A DNA stretch of 64,000 nucleotides from an uncultured Micrococcales bacterium (GTDB lineage Bacteria; Actinomycetota; Actinomycetes; Actinomycetales; Microbacteriaceae): the NCBI GenBank assembly GCA_913062975.1, contig CAJXZO010000004.1, positions 1 to 64,000 on the forward strand, in the 5' to 3' direction. Both the position numbers and the translations under genes were made by a program. Of this stretch, positions 9,810 through 18,814 are shown one piece after another. Under the pieces are notes generated by a model that saw nothing but the letters and a program-made list of their open reading frames with translations, did not search any database and was not told the DNA's origin. How positions within the stretch are numbered: position 1 is the stretch's first letter; the number at the start of each line of letters is the position of its first letter.

Positions 9810-11139
9810 ATCGGCATTCGATGCTGCTTATCAGCAACTGTTAGCTCGAATTGGCGAGGCAAAACCCACTCCTGATTTATACCCGGTGGAATTGGCAACT
9901 CAGCTTTTGGGAGACCCGCACAAAGCATTTCCGGTAATCCACCTCACTGGGACCAATGGCAAGACCTCAACAGCCAGGATTGTGGAGAGGATCCTAAGGG
10001 AGCATGGTCTAAGAACCGGTCGCTTCACCTCACCGCATCTGATTGACATCACCGAGCGGATCTCGCTGGATGGTGAGCCTATTGAAAAAGAAATGTTTGC
10101 CGAATACTGGGAGCAAATTCAGCCGATTTTGGAAATAGCTGACCTGAAGCTTGCGGAGGAGGGAAAGCCCCCCATAACTTTTTTTGAGGCAATCACGCTT
10201 TTGGCCTTCCAAGCTTTTGCCGACGCACCAGTCGATGTTGCGATCATTGAAGTCGGAATGGGCGGTGAATGGGATGCAACCAATGTGGTTGATTCGCAGG
10301 TGGCGGTGTTTTCGCAAATTGACCTAGATCACGGAAAACAACTGGGAAAAACAGTTAGTGAGGTGGCGAAGACTAAGTCTGGAATCATCAAATCAGACTC
10401 CATAGTTGTCAGCGCTTCGCAATCACCAGAAGCAGAGTTTCAATTGAGGCAGAAGCTATTGGAAGATCAGAAGTTTTTGATTGAGGGCAGTGATTTCCGA
10501 GTAGTTTCTGCAAAGCCTGAAAATGGTGGGTATCGATTTTCTTTTGAAACAAGTCAACTTGGCTATCAAAACCTGTTTTTGCCTTTGATTGGCAAATATC
10601 AACTTTCTAATGCAGTTTTGGCAGTTGCTGCCTGCGAGGCTTTTTTAGGTGGTGGCACGCAAGCAATACCAGAGCCGATTCTGCACAGTGCTCTGGCTGA
10701 TGCAACTTCCCCAGCAAGGATGCAGGTTTTCAAAAAAGAACCGCTCACCATCCTGGACGCAGCTCACAACCCAGCAGGTGCCAGGGCTTTGATTGAAAGC
10801 CTGGATGATTATTTCGAGGTGGAAAGTTGCGTTTTGGTGCTTGCAACCATGCAGGATAAGGATTATCCAAAGATGCTGGAGGTTCTTGCCCCGAAGATTT
10901 CCAAGCTGATTGTCACATCAGCTCAATCTGAGCGGGCTGCCACCCCTCAGATCCTCGCCGAGCAGGCACTGAAGCTTGGTTTGGATGTTGAAATTGTCGA
11001 AAGAACTGAATTAGCGCTTGAGTATGCAACGGATATAGCCTTGGAGAAACAACTACCAGTGGTGGTGACCGGCAGCGTGGTGCTGTTGGGCGAGATTTTA
11101 GAGAAACAGCGCTTGGAGGCGGAGATTGAACAGGACTAG
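9802..11139 (+). CDS. folC: Bifunctional folylpolyglutamate synthase / dihydrofolate synthase
   Basis: Adds glutamate to dihydropteroate and then to folates, using ATP. The 445-residue Mur-ligase-family protein has the P-loop TGTNGKTS at residues 49-56, a central ATPase domain and a C-terminal ligase domain containing DAAHNPAG. The start is TTG at 9802, inside the last codons of ileS (eight-base overlap), and translation is probably coupled. Its own 3' end overlaps the following DUF4233 gene. Place and length match the actinobacterial ileS-folC-DUF4233-ndk arrangement. Confidence 0.94.
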   Translation: MPESAFDAAYQQLLARIGEAKPTPDLYPVELATQLLGDPHKAFPVIHLTGTNGKTSTARIVERILREHGLRTGRFTSPHLIDITERISLDGEPIEKEMFAEYWEQIQPILEIADLKLAEEGKPPITFFEAITLLAFQAFADAPVDVAIIEVGMGGEWDATNVVDSQVAVFSQIDLDHGKQLGKTVSEVAKTKSGIIKSDSIVVSASQSPEAEFQLRQKLLEDQKFLIEGSDFRVVSAKPENGGYRFSFETSQLGYQNLFLPLIGKYQLSNAVLAVAACEAFLGGGTQAIPEPILHSALADATSPARMQVFKKEPLTILDAAHNPAGARALIESLDDYFEVESCVLVLATMQDKDYPKMLEVLAPKISKLIVTSAQSERAATPQILAEQALKLGLDVEIVERTELALEYATDIALEKQLPVVVTGSVVLLGEILEKQRLEAEIEQD

Positions 11140-11494
11140 GTCAACACAGAGAACACTGGGTAGCATCCTTCTAATTTTTGAAGCATTCGTGGTCTTTTTT
11201 GCAACCCTGGTGGCTTTCGGACTGGAGCTTGCTCCAGCGGAGTGGGTGTGGGGGATTGGAATCACCATTTCGTTGATCATGATTATCTCACCAGCAATCC
11301 TCGGGAAACCCGGAGGTTATATCTTTGGCTCCCTTCTGCAAGTTTTGTTGATTGTTAGTGGTTTTTGGATCTGGGGCATGTTTTTTGTTGGAACGTTATT
11401 TGCAGGCCTCTGGATCTGGATGATGATTGCTGGTCGAACCGTGGACAAAGCCAGAGAGAATTATTTCAAGCAAATGGAAGAGGGAGAGAGCTGA
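11126..11494 (+). CDS. DUF4233 family membrane protein of unknown function
   Basis: A 122-residue protein with about four hydrophobic segments (roughly 12-33, 37-55, 68-90 and 93-110), so an integral membrane protein. Size and position between folC and ndk identify it as the actinobacterial DUF4233 family, whose function is unknown. TTG at 11126 is preceded by GGAGG at 11115-11119, which decides the start. It overlaps folC by 14 bases, and ndk begins one base after its stop codon, so the three genes are probably one transcript. Confidence 0.85.
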   Translation: MNRTRSTQRTLGSILLIFEAFVVFFATLVAFGLELAPAEWVWGIGITISLIMIISPAILGKPGGYIFGSLLQVLLIVSGFWIWGMFFVGTLFAGLWIWMMIAGRTVDKARENYFKQMEEGES

Positions 11495-11495
11495 C

Positions 11496-11906
11496 ATGCA
11501 GTCAACACTTGTCTTAGTAAAGCCAGATGGCGTTCAAAGAAGTCTAATTGGGGAGATTTTGAGAAGGTGCGAGGCAAAGGGATATGTGATTGAAGATCTC
11601 AAGCTTTTCAGTCCTCCAAAGGAATTGCTTGAGAAGCACTATCAAGAGCATGAGGGCAAGCCTTTTTACGAGCCCTTGGTTGAGTTCATGCTCTCTGGCC
11701 CAACTCTTGCCTGCAAGCTATCTGGAGAAAGGGTGATAGAAGGCTTTAGATCACTCGCTGGAACCACCGACCCAACAACTGCAGCTCCTGGAACCATCAG
11801 GGGAGATTTGGCACGTGATTGGGGTTTGAATGTTCAGCAAAACCTGGTTCACGGTTCTGATTCCGAAGAGTCTGCGGCTAAAGAACTAGCACTGTGGTTT
11901 GGCTAA
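11496..11906 (+). CDS. ndk: Nucleoside diphosphate kinase
   Basis: Transfers the terminal phosphate of ATP to nucleoside diphosphates through a phosphohistidine. The 136-residue protein begins MQSTLVLVKPDGV and carries the active-site motif NLVHGSDS with His119. The reading frame is open further upstream, but ATG at 11496 gives the exact family N-terminus and follows AGGGAGAG. Its stop TAA interlocks with the stop of the convergent VKOR gene (CTAA, 11903-11906). Confidence 0.97.
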   Translation: MQSTLVLVKPDGVQRSLIGEILRRCEAKGYVIEDLKLFSPPKELLEKHYQEHEGKPFYEPLVEFMLSGPTLACKLSGERVIEGFRSLAGTTDPTTAAPGTIRGDLARDWGLNVQQNLVHGSDSEESAAKELALWFG

Positions 11907-12514
11907 AAAAGCGTTGGCCACAAATCCCAGTAAACGATCAGAATCACAAGTGAAATACCAACATAGGTTGCAACTGTTATGACCCAATTCCACTCATAAA
12001 CCAGCTTGCCGGGTGCTGCAAACCTCTCACCCAGTGAACCTTGTGCTGCAACCAACCCTAGATTCATCCAAAGCAGTGGAATCATCGCAATCCAGGCAAC
12101 CATGCAATAGGGGCAGAGTGAACCAATTACAAAAACACTCTGGCTGAACAGCCAAAGCACAAAAGCAAAGCCAAAGATGTTTCCCACCAGATAGAGATTC
12201 CAAAACCAGTTTTTGAATTCAGCGCCGGCCAGAATCGCAAACCCAATCAAAACCGGAGCGAAGAAACTGGCCAAACCAATCAATGGATTGGGAAATCCAA
12301 ATAGGGAAGCCTGTTCGGTGAGCATCACCGATTTGCAGGAAATAAATGGCGAAACATCGCAACCCAGGGTTACTTCAGGGTTTTCGGCGACTCTGATGCG
12401 CTCCAATGTCAAGGCCAGCGAGGCAACCCAGCCAACTATCCCAAAAACAATCGACGCCAGGGCATAAACGATGCCCGGCTTTACGGTAGTTGTCGTTTGA
12501 ATTTGCGTGCTCAC
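11903..12514 (-). CDS. Vitamin K epoxide reductase family membrane protein
   Basis: VKOR homologues in actinobacteria reoxidise DsbA-type thioredoxin folds and so drive disulfide formation outside the membrane, passing electrons to quinone. The 203-residue protein has about five membrane segments, the quinone-side active motif CPYC at 134-137 and the loop cysteines Cys52 and Cys60. No DsbA-like partner lies next to it. The start is GTG at 12514 with no ribosome binding site; a GATACT hexamer ends six bases before it, so a leaderless message is possible. Confidence 0.88.
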   Translation of the reverse strand: MSTQIQTTTTVKPGIVYALASIVFGIVGWVASLALTLERIRVAENPEVTLGCDVSPFISCKSVMLTEQASLFGFPNPLIGLASFFAPVLIGFAILAGAEFKNWFWNLYLVGNIFGFAFVLWLFSQSVFVIGSLCPYCMVAWIAMIPLLWMNLGLVAAQGSLGERFAAPGKLVYEWNWVITVATYVGISLVILIVYWDLWPTLF

Positions 12515-12547
12515 CAGGGAAGTATCTCATTATTTGCAGGTGTTTGA

Positions 12548-12698
12548 TAGGCTAATTACAGATGTAACCACAGATACATCGAAGATTTTTGCGGAAATTG
12601 ATGCCAGATGAAGGGCAACTGTGATTGGCGCGAGGACGCGCAAGAGGAAAAGATTTAGAGCCGGTTAGGTCTGTGGACAGACCGGCACAGGAGCCGAA
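12548..12698 (+). promoter_or_regulatory. Promoter and structured 5' leader of the RNase E/G gene
   Basis: TAGGCT at 12548-12553 is the best -10 candidate, giving a leader of about 140 bases, far longer than other leaders in this window. It contains a hairpin with arms GATGTA/TACATC (12561-12566 and 12575-12580) and another with arms GGTCTG/CAGACC around TGGA (12668-12683), close to the AGGAG site. RNase E of other bacteria controls its own mRNA through the 5' leader; a similar role here is inference. Confidence 0.5.
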
Positions 12699-14567
12699 GT
12701 GCCTAGTAAGAAAACAGAGGCTGAGCCGAAAGTCGCCCAGCCACCAGCAGTTTCACTGCTCTTTCAAGCGCCTGATTTGCCAACCCCGGAGGTTGACACC
12801 CGAAGCGGAAAGCTAAAAGGGGAGACCCCCAGGGAAAAACCCCGTCAGGACGAGCAGGGGTCTCGCCAGCGGAAGCGCACCAGGACTAATTCAGATCAAA
12901 AGCCAGAGCAGCGTAGCGAGCAAAAGCCTGAACAAAAAAATACAGAACCTGAAGGTTCAAGGACAGAAGCTAAGCGTCAGCGCAAGAGAGAGCCCAGAGG
13001 CGACTCTAGAAGGCGCAACACAATCACCGAGAGTGAATTTCTAGCACGACGTGAGTCGGTGGATCGAAAGATGATCGTTCGAGAAGCTGGTGAGAAGGTT
13101 CAGATCGGTGTTCTAGAAGACCAAATTTTAGTCGAGCACTACGTTGCCGAGTCACAATCAGCATCATTGATTGGAAACATTTACCTTGGAAAGGTTCAAA
13201 ACGTGCTTCCCAGCATGGAGGCAGCCTTCGTTGACATCGGCAAGGGTCGAAACGCTGTTTTGTATTCGGGTGAAGTTGATTGGGATACCGCTGAAACAGG
13301 CAACCAACCAAGAAAAATTGAACTTGCACTGAAAACCGGCGATAAAGTTTTGGTGCAGGTGACCAAGGACCCAGTGGGTCAAAAGGGCGCCAGACTAACT
13401 AGTCAAATATCTTTACCTGGTCGCTATTTGGTTTATGTTCCAGGCGGAAACATGAACGGTATTTCAAGAAAACTTCCCGACAAAGAGCGTCAGCGTCTGA
13501 AAGCTATTTTGAAAGAGCTGCTGCCAGCGGATGCTGGAGTGATTGTTAGAACAGCGGCTGAGGGCGCTACCGAAGAACAGCTTGGCCTCGATGTGAAGAG
13601 ACTCACTGAGCAGTGGCAGAAAATCGGGAAGAAGAGCGAAAAGGGCAAAGCACCTTCGCTACTGCACACAGAATCTGATCAACTTATCAAAATCATTCGC
13701 GATGTCTTCAATGAGGATTTCCAATCAATGGTGGTGCAGGGCGAAAAAACCCTGTCCTCAGTGACTGATTATCTCGAAAGTGTTGCGCCAGAGTTGAAGC
13801 AACGCCTCTCAGCTCACACCTCAAAAGAGGACATCTTTGACCACTTCAGAATCGGTGATCAGATCAACAAAGCTTTGGAGCGCAAGGTTTATTTGCCAAG
13901 CGGGGGTTCACTGGTGATTGACCGCACCGAGGCAATGACGGTGGTTGATGTGAATACTGGGAAATTTATTGGTAGCGGCGGAAACTTGGAAGAAACTGTC
14001 ACCAAAAACAACCTTGAGGCTGCCGAAGAGCTAGTCAGACAACTGAGACTAAGAGACATCGGTGGCATTGTGGTTGTTGACTTCATTGACATGACGCTTG
14101 AAGCAAACCGTGAGCAGGTTCAAAGAAGACTGATGGAATGCCTGAGCCGTGACAGGACCAAACACCAGGTTGCTGAGGTCACATCACTGGGATTGGTCCA
14201 AATGACTCGTAAAAAGCTCGGAGTAGGGCTTTTGGAGACTTTTGGGGAGGTTTGTGATTGCTGTGGTGGTCGAGGCATGACCATTCATGACGACCAGAAA
14301 TACAAATCTGAGACCAAAGAAAAGAAGACTAAACCTGAGCCTAAAAAGATTGTTGATCCTGAAAAGGCGAAAGAGCTTGGATCGGTGGTGAACAAGATTC
14401 ACGATGCTGCTGCCGGAGAAGAAACAGAGGCGAGCGATCAGCCCAAGAGCAGCGATGCCTTGAACAAGGTGTTGGATTCACTTCCGGAACCAACGGAGAC
14501 AAAACCCAAAAAACCAAGACGTAGAAGAGTAACTAGTAAACAAACAAGTCCAAACGTTGACCAATAG
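12699..14567 (+). CDS. rne: Ribonuclease E/G family endoribonuclease
   Basis: Single-strand endoribonuclease for mRNA decay and rRNA/tRNA maturation. The 622-residue protein has a charged, low-complexity N-terminal extension (about 1-120, rich in Lys, Arg, Glu and Gln), an S1 domain (about 150-240), and the DNase I-like catalytic region with TVVDVNTGKF and VVVDFIDM, the sites of the metal-binding aspartates. The zinc-link region has Cys519, Cys521 and Cys522 in CDCCGGRG. The C-terminal 80 residues are again charged. GTG at 12699 follows AGGAG. rplU follows after 69 bases. Confidence 0.93.
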   Translation: MPSKKTEAEPKVAQPPAVSLLFQAPDLPTPEVDTRSGKLKGETPREKPRQDEQGSRQRKRTRTNSDQKPEQRSEQKPEQKNTEPEGSRTEAKRQRKREPRGDSRRRNTITESEFLARRESVDRKMIVREAGEKVQIGVLEDQILVEHYVAESQSASLIGNIYLGKVQNVLPSMEAAFVDIGKGRNAVLYSGEVDWDTAETGNQPRKIELALKTGDKVLVQVTKDPVGQKGARLTSQISLPGRYLVYVPGGNMNGISRKLPDKERQRLKAILKELLPADAGVIVRTAAEGATEEQLGLDVKRLTEQWQKIGKKSEKGKAPSLLHTESDQLIKIIRDVFNEDFQSMVVQGEKTLSSVTDYLESVAPELKQRLSAHTSKEDIFDHFRIGDQINKALERKVYLPSGGSLVIDRTEAMTVVDVNTGKFIGSGGNLEETVTKNNLEAAEELVRQLRLRDIGGIVVVDFIDMTLEANREQVQRRLMECLSRDRTKHQVAEVTSLGLVQMTRKKLGVGLLETFGEVCDCCGGRGMTIHDDQKYKSETKEKKTKPEPKKIVDPEKAKELGSVVNKIHDAAAGEETEASDQPKSSDALNKVLDSLPEPTETKPKKPRRRRVTSKQTSPNVDQ

Positions 14568-14607
14568 AGCCTTTCGGGTATAGAATTCAACGCTGTTGCT
14601 TGCAACA
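14557..14607 (+). promoter_or_regulatory. rplU-rpmA promoter with 5' hairpin
   Basis: TTGACC (14557-14562), an 18-base spacer and TAGAAT (14581-14586) form one of the clearest promoters in the window; the -35 box lies in the last codons of the RNase gene. Transcription would start near 14593, directly at a small hairpin with arms TGTTG/CAACA (14594-14598 and 14603-14607). Leaders of L21 operons often carry regulatory structures in other bacteria; whether this hairpin is one is not known. Confidence 0.7.
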
Positions 14608-14636
14608 ATTCTGAGCAGATAAAAAAGAGGTTTAGC

Positions 14637-14942
14637 GTGGTTTACGCAGTTGTTCGCGCCGGTGGGCGCCAAGAAAAGGTCGAGGTCGGCTCACTGGTCA
14701 CAATGGACCGAGTGAAGGCAACCAACGGCAAGGTTGAATTGCCTGCTGTGTTGTTGGTCGACGGTGAGAGGGTTACCACCGACTCAAAAGCGCTAGCCAA
14801 AGTGAAGGTCACCGCTGAGGTGGTAGAGGACCTCCGCGGACCAAAGACTATTATCCAAAAATACAAAAACAAAACTGGCTACAAAAAGCGTCAGGGTCAC
14901 CGTCAGGATCTGACCCGCGTTAAGGTCACCGAGATTAAGTAG
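14637..14942 (+). CDS. rplU: Large ribosomal subunit protein bL21
   Basis: Component of the 50S subunit that contacts 23S rRNA. The 101-residue protein starts [10 protein letters not shown] and ends with the basic KRQGHRQ segment typical of L21. GTG at 14637 is preceded by AAGAGG (14625-14630). rpmA follows after six bases, and the pair ends in a strong terminator at 15219, so rplU-rpmA is a complete two-gene unit. Confidence 0.97.
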   Translation: MVYAVVRAGGRQEKVEVGSLVTMDRVKATNGKVELPAVLLVDGERVTTDSKALAKVKVTAEVVEDLRGPKTIIQKYKNKTGYKKRQGHRQDLTRVKVTEIK

Positions 14943-14948
14943 GGGCAG

Positions 14949-15200
14949 ATGGCACACAAAAAGGGAGCTAGCTCAACCAAGAACGGTCGCGATTCAAACT
15001 CGCAGCGTCTTGGCGTAAAAAGATTTGGTGGAGAGGTCGTAAACGCTGGAGAAATCATTCTTCGTCAGCGCGGAACACACTTCCACCCGGGTGCAAATGT
15101 TGGTCGGGGCAATGACGACACACTGTTCGCCCTTTCCGCAGGAGCCGTTGAGTTCGGCAACAAGGGTGGCCGCAAGGTGGTCAATATCGTGGCTGAATAG
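14949..15200 (+). CDS. rpmA: Large ribosomal subunit protein bL27
   Basis: L27 reaches the peptidyl transferase centre with its N-terminal tail. The 83-residue protein begins [16 protein letters not shown] and includes the family core [10 protein letters not shown]-type segment (here LGVKRFGGE). There is no N-terminal cleavage extension of the Firmicutes kind. ATG at 14949 follows AGGGGCAG. An intrinsic terminator lies 18 bases after the stop codon. Confidence 0.97.
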   Translation: MAHKKGASSTKNGRDSNSQRLGVKRFGGEVVNAGEIILRQRGTHFHPGANVGRGNDDTLFALSAGAVEFGNKGGRKVVNIVAE

Positions 15201-15218
15201 TCAAGAGTAAGATTTCAT

Positions 15219-15249
15219 GGGCGGGCCTTAGGTCCGCCCATTTTTATTT
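15219..15249 (+). terminator. Intrinsic terminator after rpmA
   Basis: Arms GGGCGGGCC (15219-15227) and GGTCCGCCC (15231-15239) pair over nine positions, with one G-U, around the loop TTA. They are followed by ATTTTTATTT (15240-15249). This is the most canonical intrinsic terminator in the window and separates rplU-rpmA from obg, whose GTG starts only ten bases later. Confidence 0.93.
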
Positions 15250-15258
15250 GGAGGTGTA

Positions 15259-16761
15259 GTGGTTAGCTTTGTTGACGAAGTGACGCTGCATCTATCTGCA
15301 GGTGATGGTGGCAATGGCTGCGTCTCTGTCAAAAGAGAGCGTTATAAGCCGATGGCCGGCCCGGATGGCGGCAATGGTGGAACTGGCGGATCTATTTGGC
15401 TGGTAGCGGATGCAAACGCTGGCACGCTAATTGATTACCACTACCGTCCTCATCGAGCTGCTGGCAGAGGTGAAGCAGGTGCTGGTGATTTTAGAAATGG
15501 TGCTCGGGGAGAGGATTTAGTTTTAGACGTTCCGGTTGGCACCGTTGTGAAAGATACAAGCGGTGAGGTCTTGGCAGACCTTCACACCAATGGCATGAAA
15601 CTTGAAGTTGCTCAAGGTGGCATGGGTGGGTTGGGAAACGCAGCCTTAGCTAGCAAAAGAAGGAAAGCACCTGGCTTTGCACTGCTTGGAATCCCTGGCT
15701 GGAGTGGTGACATTGTTTTGGAGCTGAAGACCGTTGCAGATGTTGCACTGGTTGGCTATCCCAGCGCAGGCAAGTCTTCACTGATTGCAGCCATGAGTGC
15801 TGCTCGGCCAAAAATTGCCGATTATCCCTTCACCACTCTGCACCCAAATCTGGGCGTTGTGCAAGCTGGTGAGAAGAGCTACACAATTGCAGATGTTCCC
15901 GGTCTAATCGAGGGCGCCAGTGATGGAAAGGGGCTGGGGCTTAGGTTTTTACGTCACATCGAAAGATGCTCGGTGATTTTGCACGTGATTGATTGCGCCA
16001 ATTTGGAATCAGATCGCGAACCAATTAGGGATTACAGGGCAATCGTCAAAGAACTGGAAAACTACCAGGTTGAAACCGGAGCTCCGCTAACTGAAAGACC
16101 GCAGCTTATTGCTTTGAATAAAGTCGATTTGGAAGATGGTCAAACCATTGCGGATATGGTGCGCCCTCAATTTGAAGCAATGGGGCACCAGGTGTTTGAA
16201 GTTTCTGCAATTAGTAAGCAGGGTTTGAAGGAACTGAACTTTGCGCTTGCCAGGCTTATTGATGAACATGCCGAGGAAGCTGAGCAATACAGGGAAGTCA
16301 TTAGCTTGGTTGAAAAAGCTCCAAGTGATGAATTTGAAGTGAAGAAAGAAAACACTTCTGATGGACACATCTTCAGAATCACTGGAATTAAGCCAGAACG
16401 CTGGGTTGCTCAGACTGACTTTAGCAATGACGAGGCTGTTGGTTACTTAGCCGAGCGTCTGGCCAAGTTGGGTGTTGAAGACAGACTAATGAAGACCGGT
16501 GCCAAATCAGGCTCGACTGTGGTTATAGGTGCCGAAAATGGAGTAATTTTTGAATGGCAACCGATGATTAGCTCGATTGCCGAAGTGACAACACCTAGGG
16601 GAAGCGATTCAAGAATTGATGGAAGCGAACGCCGCACCACAAAGCAGCGTCGCGAGGAGTATCACGAGATGATGGATAGTCGAACACGCATGCGAGACAA
16701 AATACAGGCCGAGAGAGAAGCATCAAAGGTCAGTGAGCAATATCTGGACGAGGAAAGTTGA
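15259..16761 (+). CDS. obgE: GTPase Obg, ribosome assembly factor
   Basis: Obg binds the 50S precursor and the stringent alarmone. The 500-residue protein has the glycine-rich Obg fold (about 2-158), the G domain with P-loop GYPSAGKS at 166-173, DVPG and NKVD motifs, and a C-terminal OCT domain (about 345-425) found in actinobacteria and Firmicutes. A charged tail follows. The GTG start at 15259 is preceded by GGAGGTG. The stop overlaps the proB TTG start (TTGA). Confidence 0.96.
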   Translation: MVSFVDEVTLHLSAGDGGNGCVSVKRERYKPMAGPDGGNGGTGGSIWLVADANAGTLIDYHYRPHRAAGRGEAGAGDFRNGARGEDLVLDVPVGTVVKDTSGEVLADLHTNGMKLEVAQGGMGGLGNAALASKRRKAPGFALLGIPGWSGDIVLELKTVADVALVGYPSAGKSSLIAAMSAARPKIADYPFTTLHPNLGVVQAGEKSYTIADVPGLIEGASDGKGLGLRFLRHIERCSVILHVIDCANLESDREPIRDYRAIVKELENYQVETGAPLTERPQLIALNKVDLEDGQTIADMVRPQFEAMGHQVFEVSAISKQGLKELNFALARLIDEHAEEAEQYREVISLVEKAPSDEFEVKKENTSDGHIFRITGIKPERWVAQTDFSNDEAVGYLAERLAKLGVEDRLMKTGAKSGSTVVIGAENGVIFEWQPMISSIAEVTTPRGSDSRIDGSERRTTKQRREEYHEMMDSRTRMRDKIQAEREASKVSEQYLDEES

Positions 16762-17546
16762 TTCAACAAGCAAATAAAATCGGTGAAGCCAAACTTGTGG
16801 TGATCAAGATTGGTAGCTCTTCGATAACCGGCGAGAACAGCAAACAGCTAGAGCTGGTTTGTGACATGGTAGCTCGGTTGAAAGAGCTAAAAATAGATGT
16901 GGTGGTTGTTAGTAGCGGTGCAATCGCATCCTCAGCTGATTTATTGGGAATGACCGCCAGGGCAACGGACCTACCAACCTCGCAGGCGATGGCTGCAGTT
17001 GGACAGGCTCGCCTGATGGCGGCGTATCAAAGACAGTTTGATAGGTACAATTTGGTTGCTGGCCAGGTATTGCTGACAGTGGAGAACATGGAAAACCCAA
17101 AGACCCGCTCCAATGCATTACAAGCTTTTTCCAGATTGCTGGAAATGGGCGTGGTTCCAATTGTGAATGAGAATGACACCGTCGCCACCCAAGAGATTAG
17201 GTTCGGTGACAACGATGGCCTAGCAGCAAATGTTTCCTCCCTTCTCTCTGCGGATTTGTTGATTTTGCTCAGTGATGTCGATGCTATTTACACCGGCTCA
17301 CCTGAGCTTGAAGATTCAAAACCGATAGCAAGAATCAGCAGTGAGCAGGATTTGGAAAATGTCAGTATTTCTGGAACATCCACCGGGTTTGGAACTGGGG
17401 GAGCGTTGACCAAAGTTTCAGCTGCGTTGAAAACATCTGCAGCAGGAATTCCTGTGATGCTTACAAATGTGAAAAACTGCCCAATCATTCTTGACAAAGA
17501 TTTCACTCACACTTGGTTTGAAGCAAAGAATAAGCTTGATTCATGA
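16758..17546 (+). CDS. proB: Glutamate 5-kinase, short form without PUA domain
   Basis: First step of proline synthesis, ATP-dependent phosphorylation of glutamate. The 262-residue protein covers only the amino-acid kinase domain: IKIGSSSIT near the N-terminus, VSSGAIA, NENDTV and the nucleotide loop GTGGALTK. The roughly 100-residue C-terminal PUA domain of the common 365-residue enzyme is absent, and proA starts at once (ATGA overlap), so this is not a frameshift. The TTG start overlaps the obg stop. Confidence 0.94.
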   Translation: MIQQANKIGEAKLVVIKIGSSSITGENSKQLELVCDMVARLKELKIDVVVVSSGAIASSADLLGMTARATDLPTSQAMAAVGQARLMAAYQRQFDRYNLVAGQVLLTVENMENPKTRSNALQAFSRLLEMGVVPIVNENDTVATQEIRFGDNDGLAANVSSLLSADLLILLSDVDAIYTGSPELEDSKPIARISSEQDLENVSISGTSTGFGTGGALTKVSAALKTSAAGIPVMLTNVKNCPIILDKDFTHTWFEAKNKLDS

Positions 17547-18787
17547 CAGTTCAGCAAATTCTTAGCTCAGCCAAGCGGGCTGCACCTCGCCTTGCCCAGG
17601 CCACCACTCCTGAAAAACATCTGGCATTGGAGAATCTTATTGATCTTCTTGGAAACAACACCCAGAGAATTCTGGATGCTAATCAACAAGATTTGGATAG
17701 AGGAGTAAAAGAGGGTCTAGCGAAATCACTTTTTGACAGGCTTCGACTAACCTCCGATCGAATCAATTCCCTGCAGAGCGCTATTCGAGAAATCATTGCC
17801 TTCCCGGACCCAATCGGTGTCATCAAGCGGGGCAGCAAGCTGGAAAACGGTTTGAGAATCGAACAGGTCACGGTTCCCTTCGGTGTTATTGGCGCCATCT
17901 ATGAGGCGAGACCAAATGTCACCATAGACATTGCAGCACTGGCCATTAAAAGTGGCAATGCGGCAGTGCTGAGGGGTGGAAGTGCTGCAGTTGAAACAAA
18001 CAGGGTTTTGATTGATCTTATTCAACAGGCCCTCACGGATGCTTCTTTACCAAAGGAACTGGTGCAAACAGTTGATGACTTTGGTCGCGCCGGAGGAACT
18101 GAAATGATGCAGGCGAGAGGGTTGATCGATGTCTTGATTCCTCGCGGGAGTGCAAGTTTGATCCAGGCGGTGGTGCGAGAATCCAAAGTCCCAGTCATTG
18201 AAACTGGCGATGGCATAGTTCACCTATTTATTGATAAACACGCTGACCGTGACAAAGCTCTAGCAATTGCCAATAACTCCAAGACCCATCGAGTTAGTGT
18301 TTGCAACTCTTTGGAAACACTGCTTTTAGATAAAGAGATCTTGCCAGGAATTGGTTTGGAGATACTAAAGGATCTGAAATCAAGCGGAGTTATCATCAAT
18401 GCCTGCGAGAAAACCAGGGAGGTTTTTCCTGAGGCATCGCTGGCAACGGAAGAAAAATTCGCTACTGAGTATCTGGCAATGGAGATTTCAGTGAAGACCG
18501 TGGATGGAATCGATGAGGCTTTGCAGCACATAGCTAAATTCTCGACTCACCACACCGAGAGCATTGTTACTGAGACTTATTCAACTGCGGAAAGATTCTT
18601 ATCTGAAGTTGATTCAGCGGCCGTGATGGTTAATGCCTCTACCAGGTTCACCGATGGTGGTGAGTTTGGAATGGGTGCTGAATTAGGTATCTCGACTCAG
18701 AAATTGCACGCTCGTGGGCCAATGGGTCTGAACGAACTGACATCCACCAAGTGGCTTGTTCGTGGTGAGGGACAAATTCGCCGTTAG
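17543..18787 (+). CDS. proA: Glutamate-5-semialdehyde dehydrogenase (gamma-glutamyl phosphate reductase)
   Basis: NADPH-dependent second step of proline synthesis. The 414-residue aldehyde-dehydrogenase-fold protein has the catalytic cysteine Cys254 in HRVSVCNS, the cofactor region GVIGAIYEARPNVT, and the C-terminal GRGP-like segment ARGPMGLNELTS. Overlap with proB by four bases (ATGA) suggests that the two enzymes are coupled and probably work as a complex to pass the labile acyl phosphate. Confidence 0.96.
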   Translation: MTVQQILSSAKRAAPRLAQATTPEKHLALENLIDLLGNNTQRILDANQQDLDRGVKEGLAKSLFDRLRLTSDRINSLQSAIREIIAFPDPIGVIKRGSKLENGLRIEQVTVPFGVIGAIYEARPNVTIDIAALAIKSGNAAVLRGGSAAVETNRVLIDLIQQALTDASLPKELVQTVDDFGRAGGTEMMQARGLIDVLIPRGSASLIQAVVRESKVPVIETGDGIVHLFIDKHADRDKALAIANNSKTHRVSVCNSLETLLLDKEILPGIGLEILKDLKSSGVIINACEKTREVFPEASLATEEKFATEYLAMEISVKTVDGIDEALQHIAKFSTHHTESIVTETYSTAERFLSEVDSAAVMVNASTRFTDGGEFGMGAELGISTQKLHARGPMGLNELTSTKWLVRGEGQIRR

Positions 18788-18814
18788 ACTTATAGAAAAA
18801 CCAAAAGGAGAATC

